Shown: positions 43,769 through 55,096 of the stretch, piece after piece
Position numbering within the stretch: position 1 is the first letter of the stretch
Layout: each line of letters starts with the position of its first letter
NCBI RefSeq assembly: GCF_026676115.1
Contig: NZ_JAPONB010000006.1
Location: 176,753 to 240,752, forward strand
Source: Salinimicrobium sp. TH3
Lineage (GTDB): Bacteria > Bacteroidota > Bacteroidia > Flavobacteriales > Flavobacteriaceae
Length of the DNA stretch: 64,000 nt
Direction: 5' to 3'
Notes under the pieces: model-generated
Seen by the model: the letters and a program-made list of their open reading frames with translations, nothing else
What the model was told of the DNA's origin: nothing
Database searches by the model: none
Made by a program: the position numbers and the translations under genes

Positions 43769-44284
43769 TGATTTTTTAAGTAATTTTTAACAGGATGAAA
43801 TGTTGAAGTTCAAGGTAGTCAGCAAAATATTCTTAGGACACATGCCTTACATATGGTAGATTCAACTACTCCCAGAGGAACAAAAAGTTTCAGAAACCAA
43901 AAAGTGAACAAAAAGAATATAAAATACTTTTTATATGTAATATTTTTCCTACATAAAGCTGACATTTATTTAAATCGTGATTTCTTATTAGGAAAAAGTT
44001 TGGAAATTGCACAAAAAAGAACTGAAGGCTAATCATTTTTTGAACGTTCAGATCAAACTCTTTCCCCTACAAATAAAAAAGGGCGTTGTAGAAGATTTTT
44101 ACTTTGAAAGCACCAGAAAAAGGAAATATAAGTTGCTACAATAATTAAGGAGCAGCCAATTCTTACCTTTTAAAAATCCCCCGCAATTTTACTTCTTGGT
44201 AATACCAAAATGAACAAAGAATTTTTAAGAATTCCTTATAGAATAAAGGTGATCAAGGTCATAAATAAATAGCTACAACTGCAG

Positions 44285-44292
44285 TACTTTTG
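44285..44292 (+). promoter_or_regulatory. -7 box in front of the small-peptide locus (TACTTTTG)
   Basis: Perfect TAnnTTTG followed by CACCCG, the same form as boxes of known genes here. No annotated gene lies downstream on this strand, so it must drive the small ORFs or an RNA. No TTG -33 element at the usual spacing. Confidence 0.5.
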
Positions 44293-44321
44293 CACCCGAA
44301 TTTAACAGGAGACTTCTGATT

Positions 44322-44453
44322 ATGAGTGGAATGAATATCAGCAAGCCAAAATGTCAAAATTTATGTAATAAAGTAAATCCTCAAACTTGGGTTAAAATCA
44401 CATTGAGCAGCAACAGCAATGCAATAAATAATCTAAATTTGACCAGCTTTTAA
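44322..44453 (+). CDS. possible 43-residue small protein
   Basis: ATG-initiated frame 30 nt after a perfect TACTTTTG box, with AGGAGA-like purines a few bases upstream of the ATG. The product is polar, with two cysteines (KPKCQNLCNK) and an Asn/Ser-rich second half; no signal peptide or helix is evident. It does not resemble any family I know. It could be a chance frame within a non-coding RNA. It is followed after 32 nt by another small frame. Confidence 0.3.
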   Translation: MSGMNISKPKCQNLCNKVNPQTWVKITLSSNSNAINNLNLTSF

Positions 44454-44485
44454 TAAAAGATGATTGTTAATCAAAACAGTTGACC

Positions 44486-44605
44486 ATGATCAAAAGAATA
44501 TTTTTAAAAAGCAATAGAACAATGTGCTTTCAACAGAGATCGATGCTTGCCATCATCTTAATCCTTTCAGTTATTCTGGTTGCTATTATCTCTACAGGCG
44601 CTTAA
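44486..44605 (+). CDS. possible 39-residue single-span membrane peptide
   Basis: ATG frame encoding a basic N-terminus (MIKRIFLKSNRT) and a strongly hydrophobic C-terminal half from about residue 20 (MLAIILILSVILVAIIS), ending in STGA. This is the layout of small single-span membrane proteins or toxin-like peptides. It ends exactly one base before the 3' end of convergent ligA. An internal ATG at 44522 gives a 27-residue version. There is no homologue I can name, and selection on the frame cannot be tested here. Confidence 0.35.
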   Translation: MIKRIFLKSNRTMCFQQRSMLAIILILSVILVAIISTGA

Positions 44606-47255
<2,650 letters not shown>

Positions 47256-47259
<4 letters not shown>

Positions 47260-48101
47260 AATTTAATGCCTCTTAACATGCGGTCCACCCCGAAAATATC
47301 CTTTTTCAGGCGGGTTTGGAAATTTTTTTCAGTTAAAAGTGCTTCAGTTTCTTTTCCCAGGTACTGGTTGATCTCGAAATACAGTTTTCCGCCCGGTTTA
47401 AAATTGTTTACCGCCAGGTCTGTTATTTTTTGATAAAAGATCAAAGGATCGCTGTCCTTTACATAAAGTGCAGTTTCGGGTTCATGCTCCAGTACATTGC
47501 GCTGCATTTCGTTCTTCTCCAGCTCCCGCACGTAAGGCGGATTGGAAATGATCACATCAAATTGCTTTGGAAGTTTATCTATGGTCAAAATGTCCTTTTG
47601 AAGAAATTTGACTGATACATTGTTCATCTCTGCATTCCTTCCCGCCACTTTTAATGCCTCCTCTGAAATATCCAAAGCTAAAATCCTTGCCTGCGGCAGG
47701 TGCTTTGCAAGAGAGACCGCAATACAACCACTGCCGGTACCAATATCGAGAATATTTAGCTGCTCTTGATTTTCACAATCCTCCAGGATCCACTCCACCA
47801 ATTCTTCGGTTTCGGGCCTTGGGATAAGCACCTCGTTGTTAACTAAGAAGGTTAAACCATAAAACTCTGTTTTGCCGGTTATATATTGAATGGGTTCATG
47901 TTGTCTAAGCCTTTGCAATGCCGAATTGAATTTCTCTCCTTCCTCCAATGAAAGTTCACGCTGCAGATCAAGGGCAACATCTAATCTTGTAAGTCCGGTA
48001 AATTCCTGAAGCAGGATATGAAAGAATGACCCTGTCTCCTCCTTGGGATACTCCCCTTCTAAGGTGTCAAAAAAGTGATTTTTGAAGGCTGTTATTTTCA
48101 T
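47256..48101 (-). CDS. prmC: peptide chain release factor N5-glutamine methyltransferase
   Basis: Methylates the GGQ glutamine of release factors RF1 and RF2. 281 residues. SAM motif I is NILDIGTGSGCIAVSLAKHL and the catalytic NPPY motif is in VIISNPPYVRELE. N-terminal helical domain (PIQYITGKTEFYGL) is the substrate-recognition part. Upstream of and overlapping the VOC gene by 4 bases, preceding ligA. A copy of the recurrent palindrome lies at codons 6-12. No promoter box is evident within the 126-nt spacer to the acetyltransferase gene. Confidence 0.96.
48063..48090. repeat. recurrent palindrome, copy E (inside coding sequence)
   Basis: GGTGTCAAAAAAGTGATTTTTGAAGGCT, arms TCAAAAA/TTTTTGA; encodes AFKNHFFDT near the PrmC N-terminus. 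The most diverged of the copies. Confidence 0.4.
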
Positions 48102-48227
48102 TCATTCGAATTTTTTCACGCAAAAGCCGCAAGCATTCCTGAAGGGAACTAAAAATGATTTCATTTTTAAACCTTTTAATTCTCAAATAACTTTGGAAAT
48201 TGGTACCTGGAAAATTGGGATATGAAT

Positions 48228-48713
48228 CTAAAGATCTCTAATCATCCAAACACTACAGTTGTAATGGCCGGTATTTCCCAACGGACTATCCAATTGCTTA
48301 AATCCTGAACGCAGGTAAAGCTTCCTGGCCTGGTTCATATAAGGCATGGTTTCTATGTAGCATTTTTCAAAACCCTGCTCCTTGGCATAATCCAGACATT
48401 TTTTCATCATTTCTGCGCCAACACCTTTTCCCCTTACTTCAGGTAAAAAGTACATTTTTTGCAGTTCACAAATTGATCCTTCAAAATTGGCCAGGGGGGC
48501 AATTCCCGCCCCACCAATTATTTTTCCGTTATCATCTACAACAAAATAAGCCTTTCCCGGCTCGCTGTATTCGGCATGCATATTATTCAGAGAAGCGTCT
48601 TCGTAAGCTGTTCCTACTTTGGGAACACCCATTTCCACCAGCACACTCTGCACTACCTTTTTAACCTGCTCATTATCTTCGGGTTTGATTTCCCGTATTA
48701 CGTAACTGCTCAT
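48228..48713 (-). CDS. GNAT family N-acetyltransferase
   Basis: A 161-residue acetyl-CoA-dependent acyltransferase. The acetyl-CoA loop is VRGKGVGAEMMKKCLDYA after LQKMYFLPE, and the C-terminal YLRSGFKQLDSPLG follows. N-terminal VIREIKPEDNEQVKKVV is typical of the group that acts on small molecules or proteins; the substrate is unknown. Divergent from ribD across 29 nt, and separated from prmC by 126 nt that contain a further AAAAATG/CATTTTT inverted repeat (about 48151-48170). Confidence 0.92.
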   Translation of the reverse strand: MSSYVIREIKPEDNEQVKKVVQSVLVEMGVPKVGTAYEDASLNNMHAEYSEPGKAYFVVDDNGKIIGGAGIAPLANFEGSICELQKMYFLPEVRGKGVGAEMMKKCLDYAKEQGFEKCYIETMPYMNQARKLYLRSGFKQLDSPLGNTGHYNCSVWMIRDL

Positions 48714-48729
48714 TATCTCTATTAAATGC

Positions 48730-48737
48730 TATTTTTG
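48730..48737 (+). promoter_or_regulatory. ribD operon -7 box (TATTTTTG)
   Basis: Perfect TAnnTTTG. It overlaps the first of three consecutive in-frame GTG codons; the third (48743) lies 5 nt after the box. Confidence 0.55.
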
Positions 48738-48742
48738 TGGTG

Positions 48743-49792
48743 GTGAAGATACATGAAAAATACATAAACCGCTGTATTCAGCTGGCCCAAAACGGGCTGG
48801 GAAGAACCTATCCAAATCCTGTGGTAGGCAGTGTAATTGTATATAATGACACCATTATTGGCGAGGGCTGGCATCACAAAGCAGGAGAACCTCACGCCGA
48901 GGTAAATGCAGTAAATTCTATCAAAGATAAAAGCCTTCTCGCGAAGAGTACCATCTATGTGAGCCTGGAGCCTTGCAGTCATTACGGAAAGACGCCTCCC
49001 TGCAGCAATCTGATTATTGACAGCGGAATTAAAAAGGTAGTTATTGGCACTGTTGATCCATTTTCTAAAGTCGCGGGCAAAGGCATTAAAAAGCTATTGG
49101 ATGCCGGCTGTGAAGTTCGGGTGGGAATATTAGAGCAGCAATGCCGGGAGCTAAACAAAAGATTCTTTACTTTTCACACAAAACAGCGTCCTTACATTAT
49201 TCTTAAATGGGCGCAAAGCAGCGATGGCTTTTTAGCCCCTTTACCGCTTAAAAATGCTGAAAGAAAGCCTGTTTGGATCACAGGGAAATACTCCCAGCAG
49301 CTCGTCCACAAATGGAGGTCTCAAGAGCAGGCGATCATGGTGGGTACCAATACTGCAGTTACAGATAATCCAAAACTCAACACCCGCATGTGGCAGGGCA
49401 ATGACCCGGTTAGGCTGGTACTGGACAGGAATTTGAGAATTCCTCAAGAATCTCACCTTTTTGACGCCTCAGTAAAAACCATTATCCTTACAGGAAAATC
49501 TTCGGAAGAAATAAGCTCCAAAAATGTCATTTTTGAGACCGTTAATTTCGAAGCAGACCTGGCACAGCAGGTTTGTGATACACTTTTCCGTCACGAGATC
49601 CAGTCGGTTATTATTGAGGGAGGACGGGAGACACTGCAAACCTTCATTGCTGCCAATTTATGGGACGAAGCCCGAATTTTCATTGGAAAACCTCATTTTA
49701 AAGAGGGAGTCAAAGCTCCTGAAGTGGCAGGAACTCTAACTTCTGAAACAAAGGTTGACGAGGACCAGTTAAAGATATATTTGAATGATTAA
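48743..49792 (+). CDS. ribD: bifunctional pyrimidine deaminase/reductase of riboflavin synthesis
   Basis: Deaminates the GTP-derived pyrimidine and reduces its ribosyl side chain. 349 residues. Deaminase domain with zinc site His51-Ala-Glu (PHAEVNAV), Cys78 and Cys87 (LEPCSHYGKTPPC); reductase domain from about 150 (RPYIILKWAQSSDGFL, HKWRSQEQAIMVGTNTAVTDNP). Three GTG codons stand in a row; the promoter box overlaps the first, so I use the third (48743), giving MKIHEKYINRC and a leaderless mRNA. Overlaps the HAD gene by 8 bases. A palindrome copy is at 49514-49540. Confidence 0.95.
   Translation: MKIHEKYINRCIQLAQNGLGRTYPNPVVGSVIVYNDTIIGEGWHHKAGEPHAEVNAVNSIKDKSLLAKSTIYVSLEPCSHYGKTPPCSNLIIDSGIKKVVIGTVDPFSKVAGKGIKKLLDAGCEVRVGILEQQCRELNKRFFTFHTKQRPYIILKWAQSSDGFLAPLPLKNAERKPVWITGKYSQQLVHKWRSQEQAIMVGTNTAVTDNPKLNTRMWQGNDPVRLVLDRNLRIPQESHLFDASVKTIILTGKSSEEISSKNVIFETVNFEADLAQQVCDTLFRHEIQSVIIEGGRETLQTFIAANLWDEARIFIGKPHFKEGVKAPEVAGTLTSETKVDEDQLKIYLND
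49514..49540. repeat. recurrent palindrome, copy D (inside coding sequence)
   Basis: AAGCTCCAAAAATGTCATTTTTGAGACC, arms CTCCAAAAATG/CATTTTTGAG. Encodes SKNVIFET in RibD. Closest in sequence to copies A and C. Confidence 0.55.
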
Positions 49793-50393
49793 AACTATAA
49801 TATTTGATTTTGGAGATGTTTTTCTCAATCTCGACAAACCGGCTACGGCGCGAGAATTAAAGAAGCTTGAGATTTCACATTTTTCAGAAGAAATGCTGCA
49901 CAAAAATCAGCTCTATGAAAAAGGCTTGATCACTTCGGAAGAATTCATATCCGGCTATTGCGAGTCTTTTCCGAAGTTAACTTCCGGTAATTTTAAGGAT
50001 TCCTGGAATGCCATCCTCGTTGATTTTCCCGAACATCGCCTGAAGTTTCTTAAAAAACTAAAAGAGGAAAAATCCTACAAGCTTATTCTTCTTAGCAATA
50101 CTAATCATATTCATATTGACTGGGTAAAAAAGAATGTTTCATTTTTCGAGGAATTTAAAAATTCTTTTGATGCTTTTTACCTTTCCCAGGAAATCAACCT
50201 GCGCAAACCCGACCCTGAGATTTTCGAATATGTCCTGGAAAAACACGATCTAAAACCCGGGGAAACTCTTTTTATTGATGACACCCCCGAAAATACTGAA
50301 GCCGCCTCAAAGCTGGGAATTCATACCTGGAATATTGATCCCGCACAAGAGGATGTCTCTGATCTTTTCACTATTAAAAGCGAATTATTTTGA
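49785..50393 (+). CDS. HAD-IA family hydrolase
   Basis: A 202-residue haloacid-dehalogenase-type phosphatase. Motif I IIFDFGDVFLN (Asp nucleophile and Asp/Gly), motif II LILLSNTNH, the Lys in LRKPDPEIFEYVL, and motif IV LFIDDTPENTEAA. The alpha-helical cap lies between motifs I and II (~20-85). Located between ribD (8-base overlap) and the DMT permease (4-base overlap). The linkage with ribD suggests, without proof, that it could supply the missing phosphatase step of riboflavin synthesis, as other HAD proteins do. Confidence 0.9.
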   Translation: MIKTIIFDFGDVFLNLDKPATARELKKLEISHFSEEMLHKNQLYEKGLITSEEFISGYCESFPKLTSGNFKDSWNAILVDFPEHRLKFLKKLKEEKSYKLILLSNTNHIHIDWVKKNVSFFEEFKNSFDAFYLSQEINLRKPDPEIFEYVLEKHDLKPGETLFIDDTPENTEAASKLGIHTWNIDPAQEDVSDLFTIKSELF

Positions 50394-51268
50394 TCTACCT
50401 GTTGTTAAGTGTACTCTCATCAAGCGTGATCTTTGTGATCTTTAAACTTTTTGAGCGCTTTAAGATCAATACGCTACAGGCCATTATTTTCAATTATTTT
50501 TTCGCATTTTCGGCAGGGATGCTGGTAGACAGACAGGAGCTGGACCCTTTAAATGTACTTTCGAAAGATTGGTTTTTAGGAACCTTTATTCTCGGGTTCA
50601 TGTTTATCGCTGTCTTTTACCTGGCCGCCATTACAACTCAAAAAAGCGGATTATCTGTGGTATCTGTCGCTACGAAAATGTCAGTCGCTATTCCGGTTTT
50701 CTTTGGCATAATTCTTTACAATGAAAGCACAGGCTGGATAAAGATCATGGGGATTCTCCTCGCTCTGGTGGCCGTCTATTTAACTTCCATTAAAAAGAAA
50801 GAAGGCATCACGATTAGAAAAAGAAACTTGATCTTTCCGCTCCTGGTTTTCTTTGGTAGCGGCATTATTGATACAACACTCAAATTCCTGGAAACTTCTT
50901 ATGTCGCCGAAGCCGATGTCGCCCTTTTTTCCTCCACTATTTTCGCCATAGCCGGAATTATTGGAGTTTTGATCCTTCTTATTCAGGCCATAAGAGGCAC
51001 TCTTAAGTTGAGTTTCAAAAATGTAATTGGAGGCGTGGCTTTGGGTATTCCGAATTTTGGTTCTATTTACTTTTTGGTCATGGCTTTGCGAACCGAAGGG
51101 CTGGAGAGTTCCACAATTTTCCCAATTAACAATGTGGCGATTGTTATGATCTCCACTTTCCTCGGGATTCTTTTGTTTAAGGAAAAGATGTTGTCCAAGA
51201 ATTGGATAGGAATTCTACTTGCGATAACCAGTATCATTTTAATTGCAACTTCTGAAGAATGGATGTAA
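50390..51268 (+). CDS. EamA/DMT-type permease
   Basis: A 292-residue integral membrane protein with ten predicted helices in two repeated halves, the drug/metabolite transporter fold. It starts with TTG. Halves are separated by the basic loop KKKEGITIRKRN; features include an N-terminal VLSSSVIFVIFKLF, and a C-terminal SSTIFPINNVAIVMISTFLGILLF. Substrate unknown. It overlaps the HAD gene by 4 bases and the YigZ gene by 10, so all four genes from ribD are one operon. Confidence 0.88.
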   Translation: MIYLLLSVLSSSVIFVIFKLFERFKINTLQAIIFNYFFAFSAGMLVDRQELDPLNVLSKDWFLGTFILGFMFIAVFYLAAITTQKSGLSVVSVATKMSVAIPVFFGIILYNESTGWIKIMGILLALVAVYLTSIKKKEGITIRKRNLIFPLLVFFGSGIIDTTLKFLETSYVAEADVALFSSTIFAIAGIIGVLILLIQAIRGTLKLSFKNVIGGVALGIPNFGSIYFLVMALRTEGLESSTIFPINNVAIVMISTFLGILLFKEKMLSKNWIGILLAITSIILIATSEEWM

Positions 51269-51876
51269 AAGACACCTATAAAACAATCACAAAACCTTCT
51301 GAAGAAGTATTGTTCAAAGACAAGAACAGTAAATTCTTTGGTTACGCTTTTCCAATAACCACAGAAGAAGAGGCCAAGGAACATCTTGAAGACCTAAAGA
51401 AAAAACATCATGCTGCCCGGCATTGGTGCTATGCCTGGCAATTGGGGAAAAGCGATTTTCACTACAGGGCCAATGATGACGGGGAACCATCAAATTCGGC
51501 AGGAATGCCTATTTACGGGCAAATACAATCTTTTGAAGTAACTAACATTCTAATAGTTGTGGTAAGATACTTTGGGGGAGTAAAATTGGGAGTTGGCGGC
51601 TTGATCAATGCTTACAAAACTGCTGCGCAAATGGCCCTGGAAGCTTCAAGGATCGTCACCAGGACAATTGATGTAAAGTTTGAGATCTCTTTTGATTACC
51701 CCGAAATGAACAAAGTGATGCGGGTGATCAAAGAGAATAATCTAAATGTCGTGGACCAAATCCTGGAATTGGATTGTAAGGTCATAATCCTGGTTAGAAA
51801 AAATGAAGCCGAAAGAATTCACGATAAATTTGATGCTACCTATAAAGTATCTATTAAAGAACTGGAAGATCAATAG
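51259..51876 (+). CDS. YigZ/IMPACT family protein
   Basis: A 205-residue protein of the YigZ family (N-terminal UPF0029/IMPACT domain, C-terminal ferredoxin-like domain). Signature pieces: KHHAARHWCYAW, RANDDGEPSNSAGMPI and VRYFGGVKLGVGGLINAYKTAA. Eukaryotic IMPACT binds Gcn1; in bacteria the role is uncertain, probably translation-related. Overlaps the DMT gene by 10 bases, and its stop overlaps the convergent thioesterase gene by 7 bases without a visible terminator. Confidence 0.93.
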   Translation: MDVKDTYKTITKPSEEVLFKDKNSKFFGYAFPITTEEEAKEHLEDLKKKHHAARHWCYAWQLGKSDFHYRANDDGEPSNSAGMPIYGQIQSFEVTNILIVVVRYFGGVKLGVGGLINAYKTAAQMALEASRIVTRTIDVKFEISFDYPEMNKVMRVIKENNLNVVDQILELDCKVIILVRKNEAERIHDKFDATYKVSIKELEDQ

Positions 51877-52268
51877 CCGAGTTTCTCGAGAACATATTGT
51901 GGACATTTAATAGGTTTACTCTTTTCCACATCCATAAATATTAAAGTGGTTTCGGCTGTGGTGAGCAGTTCTCCATTCTGGTTGAAGATCTCGTATTCAA
52001 ATGCTATGCGCACCCCGGGCTTCTGTTTTAACCGGGTCACGATTTTTAACTCATCATCAAATTTTGCCGACTTTTTAAATTTTAAATTGAGCTCGTAAAC
52101 AGGCAGCATCACCCCCTCTTCTTCCATTTTTCGGTAGGAAATTCCCAGGGCATCCAGCCAGTCGATACGGGCTATCTCGAGATATTGAGCATAATTACCG
52201 TGATAGACGACTCCCATTTGATCTGTCTCTGCATATCTAACTTTAACATAGGTGAAGTGGCTTTTCAT
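51870..52268 (-). CDS. YbgC/4HBT-type acyl-CoA thioesterase
   Basis: A 132-residue hot-dog-fold thioesterase. The active-site segment is VRYAETDQMGVVYHGNY (Asp16 in the TDQMGVVYH motif). It hydrolyses acyl-CoA; in other phyla YbgC is coupled to the Tol-Pal system, but no tol genes are nearby here. Convergent with yigZ. No clear promoter box is visible in its 5' spacer; the AT-rich 168 nt between it and dnaA contain the divergent start of dnaA. Confidence 0.92.
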   Translation of the reverse strand: MKSHFTYVKVRYAETDQMGVVYHGNYAQYLEIARIDWLDALGISYRKMEEEGVMLPVYELNLKFKKSAKFDDELKIVTRLKQKPGVRIAFEYEIFNQNGELLTTAETTLIFMDVEKSKPIKCPQYVLEKLGY

Positions 52269-52376
52269 GATTTTTTTAAGTGTTTATTTGAATCGGTTTT
52301 GTACTTTCACAGTGAACGAAGTATGCTAAAATTTTTGTTAAAATTCAAGTAGTTAAACGTTTTTTTTTCAGATAAT

Positions 52377-52385
52377 TTGTTCACA
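52377..52385 (+). promoter_or_regulatory. weak DnaA-box-like site (TTGTTCACA)
   Basis: One mismatch from the TTWTNCACA DnaA box, upstream of dnaA. A single site cannot establish an origin or autoregulation. Confidence 0.2.
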
Positions 52386-52480
52386 TATTTGTTGCTCTTA
52401 AAAACCCAAGGGGAAAGATATTTTCTCTTTTTCTTATGGAAGTCACAACTAACAAACGTATTATAAATTTAGAATCCGGA

Positions 52481-53908
52481 ATGTCAGAAACTGCGCAATC
52501 AGTTTGGAATAACTGCCTAGCTTTCATAAAAGATAATATTACTCCACAGGCATACAAAACGTGGTTTGAACCTATACAGGCTGTTAAACTTTCAGATAGG
52601 GCTTTGAGCATTCAGGTACCTTCAAAATTCTTTTACGAGTGGCTTGAAGAGCACTATGTTAAACTTCTTAAAGTTTCGTTAAACAGAGTGCTTGGTGACC
52701 AGGCCAAACTGGTGTATGTTATAAGAATGGAAAATACCTACGGCAACAAACAACCTTTTACCGAAAAGATTCCCAGTACAAATCGTTCTAACGTCGCTTC
52801 CCAGGAAGTTGATGTGCCTATAAAGAATAAAAATCCGGAGTTGAAGAACCCTTTTATTATTCCCGGAATCAGGAATGTAAAAATCGAATCCCAACTCAAT
52901 CCCAGTTATAATTTTGATAACTTTTTAGAAGGAGATTCCAACAGGCTTGCTAGATCTGCAGGACTGGCCGTGGCTAACAAGCCGGGAGAAACTTCTTTTA
53001 ACCCTTTACTTATTTTTGGAGGTGTAGGTCTTGGAAAGACTCACCTGGCTCATTCTATTGGGATCGAAATCAAGGACAAGTATCCGGAAAAAACGGTTTT
53101 ATATATTTCTGCAGAAAAATTTACACAACAGTATATTGAATCTGTAAAAAAGAATAATAGAAACGATTTCATTCATTTCTACCAGATCATTGATGTGCTA
53201 ATTGTGGATGATATCCAGTTGCTTTCGGGGAAAGCCGGAACACAGGATGTATTCTTCCATATTTTCAACCACCTGCACCAAAACCGAAAGCAGGTGATCC
53301 TAACAAGCGACAAGGCTCCGGTGGATATGCAGGATATCGAGCAACGCCTGCTTTCCCGATTCAAATGGGGACTTTCTGCCGAATTACAACATCCCGACAA
53401 TGAAACACGGGTCTCTATCATAAAAAGCAAACTTTACCGCGACGGGGTAGAGATGCCCGAGGAAATTGTTGAATTCCTGGCCAATAATATAAAGACTAAT
53501 ATTCGTGAACTGGAAGGAGCTATAATTTCGTTGATCGCTCACTCCTCTTTTAACAAAAAAGATATTACTCTTGAACTGGCAAAAAAGATTGTGGACAATT
53601 ACGTTAAGAACACCAAACGTGAGGTTTCCATAGATTACATTCAAAAAATAGTGAGTGAATATTTCCAGATGGATGTGGAAACATTACAATCCAAAACCAG
53701 AAAAAGACATATTGTACAGGCCCGCCAGTTAGCGATGTTTTTTGCCAAAAAGTTTACAAAAGCCTCTTTGGCGAGTATTGGATCTCAAATTGGAAAGAGA
53801 GATCACGCGACTGTACTCCACGCCTGCAAAACTGTAGACAATTTAGCTTCTACCGACAAACAATTCCAGAAGTTTGTTGAGGATATCAATAAGAAATTAA
53901 CTCTTTAG
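52481..53908 (+). CDS. dnaA: chromosomal replication initiator protein DnaA
   Basis: Binds oriC and melts it to start replication. From 52481 the protein is 475 residues (MSETAQSVWNNC), the length usual in relatives; an in-frame ATG at 52436 would add 15 residues. Domain I (helical, binds DnaB), linker, domain III AAA+ with Walker A FGGVGLGKTHLAH, Walker B VLIVDDIQLLSG, sensor segment LTSDKAP and the arginine-finger LSRFKWG, and domain IV helix-turn-helix with the signature KRDHATVLHACKTV. It precedes the LMW phosphatase gene by 2 nt. Confidence 0.97.
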   Translation: MSETAQSVWNNCLAFIKDNITPQAYKTWFEPIQAVKLSDRALSIQVPSKFFYEWLEEHYVKLLKVSLNRVLGDQAKLVYVIRMENTYGNKQPFTEKIPSTNRSNVASQEVDVPIKNKNPELKNPFIIPGIRNVKIESQLNPSYNFDNFLEGDSNRLARSAGLAVANKPGETSFNPLLIFGGVGLGKTHLAHSIGIEIKDKYPEKTVLYISAEKFTQQYIESVKKNNRNDFIHFYQIIDVLIVDDIQLLSGKAGTQDVFFHIFNHLHQNRKQVILTSDKAPVDMQDIEQRLLSRFKWGLSAELQHPDNETRVSIIKSKLYRDGVEMPEEIVEFLANNIKTNIRELEGAIISLIAHSSFNKKDITLELAKKIVDNYVKNTKREVSIDYIQKIVSEYFQMDVETLQSKTRKRHIVQARQLAMFFAKKFTKASLASIGSQIGKRDHATVLHACKTVDNLASTDKQFQKFVEDINKKLTL

Positions 53909-53910
53909 GT

Positions 53911-54366
53911 ATGAAGACCCGGATCCTGATGGTGTGTCTTGGAAATATCTGCAGGTCACCTCTGGCCGAAGGAATTCTTAAATCCAAGGTAGATCCACAA
54001 CAGATTTTTGTCGATTCTGCAGGAACCAGTAACTATCATGTAGATGATTGCCCCGACCCCAGATCTGTTTCGATCGCAAGAGAGAATAATCTGGATATTA
54101 CTTCCCAGCGCGGAAGGCAATTTTCGGCAGAAGATTTCGAGAATTTTGACAGGATCTATGTAATGGACATGTCAAATTACCATGATGTAATTTCCCTGGC
54201 TGCCAATGAAGAGCACAGGAAGAAAGTATCGCTGATTCTTAACGAAATCTTCCCCGGTGAAAATGTAGAAGTTCCCGATCCTTACCACGGAGGGGACCAT
54301 GGCTTTAAAAAGGTCTACCAGATGCTGGATGAGGCCTGTGAAGTAATTGCAGAAAAACACAAATAG
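53911..54366 (+). CDS. low-molecular-weight protein-tyrosine phosphatase
   Basis: A 151-residue LMW-PTP. Phosphate-binding loop CLGNICRS with nucleophile Cys9 and Arg15 (C-x5-R), and the general-acid Asp in VPDPYHGG near residue 123. In bacteria these enzymes often reverse BY-kinases that govern capsule export; the genes around it (dnaA upstream, RsmI-like methyltransferase downstream) give no such link here, so its target is open. Two nt separate it from dnaA. Confidence 0.95.
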   Translation: MKTRILMVCLGNICRSPLAEGILKSKVDPQQIFVDSAGTSNYHVDDCPDPRSVSIARENNLDITSQRGRQFSAEDFENFDRIYVMDMSNYHDVISLAANEEHRKKVSLILNEIFPGENVEVPDPYHGGDHGFKKVYQMLDEACEVIAEKHK

Positions 54367-54367
54367 T

Positions 54368-55096
54368 TTGAGTTCACCTTTCTCCTATCCCGGAAAATTG
54401 TATTTGCTGCCCACCACCTTGGGAGACAATGACCCCCTGGAAGTTTTACCGGCCACCGTACAAAAACAGGTAGAACGTATTAACATTTTTATTGCTGAAA
54501 ACGAAAAAACCGCCCGCAGGGCAATAAAGAAGCTGGTGCCAACAAAGTCCCAGCCTTCTCTACAATTCTTCTTATTAAATAAACATACAGAACCTTCAGA
54601 GATTCCATCTTTTCTTGAAGCTTGCAAAGCAGGTACAGATATAGGATTACTTAGTGAAGCTGGTTGTCCCGGTGTTGCCGATCCAGGTGCCGAAGTCGTA
54701 AAAATTGCTCACAGAGAAGGAATACAGGTGATACCAATGGTTGGCCCCTCCTCTATTTTGTTAGCTATGATGGCTTCGGGAATGAACGGGCAAAATTTCG
54801 CTTTCAATGGCTACCTGCCCATAGATAAAACGGCGAGAAAAAGTGAGATTAAAGCACTGGAAAAGATCTCTCTTGAGAAAAATCAAGCCCAGTCTTTTAT
54901 TGAAACCCCTTATAGAAACAATAAGATGCTGGAGGACCTGATACAGATCCTGCACCCCGGCACCCGCATTTGTATAGCCTGCGACCTTACGCTTAGCACA
55001 GAATTCGTGGTGACCAAAACAGCTGCAGAATGGGGTAAAACAAAAGTGGACCTTCATAAAAGGCCCACAATTTTTATATTACAGAAGGACTATTAG
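54368..55096 (+). CDS. RsmI-like SAM-dependent methyltransferase
   Basis: A 242-residue tetrapyrrole-methylase-fold enzyme. GKLYLLPTTLGDNDPLEVLP at the N-terminus, the cofactor loop LLSEAGCPGVADPGAEVV, VGPSSILLAMMASGMNG and IETPYRNNKMLEDL match RsmI (2'-O-methylation of C1402 in 16S rRNA). It is shorter and more divergent than E. coli RsmI, so I avoid a firm symbol. The TTG at 54368 directly after the phosphatase stop is preferred; an upstream TTG (54347) would overlap it. Convergent with the lysozyme-like gene, overlapping by 23 bases. Confidence 0.88.
   Translation: MSSPFSYPGKLYLLPTTLGDNDPLEVLPATVQKQVERINIFIAENEKTARRAIKKLVPTKSQPSLQFFLLNKHTEPSEIPSFLEACKAGTDIGLLSEAGCPGVADPGAEVVKIAHREGIQVIPMVGPSSILLAMMASGMNGQNFAFNGYLPIDKTARKSEIKALEKISLEKNQAQSFIETPYRNNKMLEDLIQILHPGTRICIACDLTLSTEFVVTKTAAEWGKTKVDLHKRPTIFILQKDY

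Larger units (their letters stand above)
43594..44284. other. ~690-nt AT-rich gene-free region
   Basis: Lies between the divergent kinase operon and the small-peptide locus. I see a minus-strand promoter box, one perfect palindrome (43716-43733) and a small hairpin (CTACAA/TTGTAG arms near 44071-44094). Nothing in it reads as a convincing protein of more than about 20 residues. Confidence 0.5.

Noticed and set aside
48700..48742. FMN riboswitch in front of ribD
   Set aside because: The spacer is only 29 nt and the promoter box lies against the start codon.
52269..52480. oriC next to dnaA
   Set aside because: Only one DnaA-box-like site with a mismatch (52377-52385); a real origin needs a cluster. 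GC skew could not be computed here.
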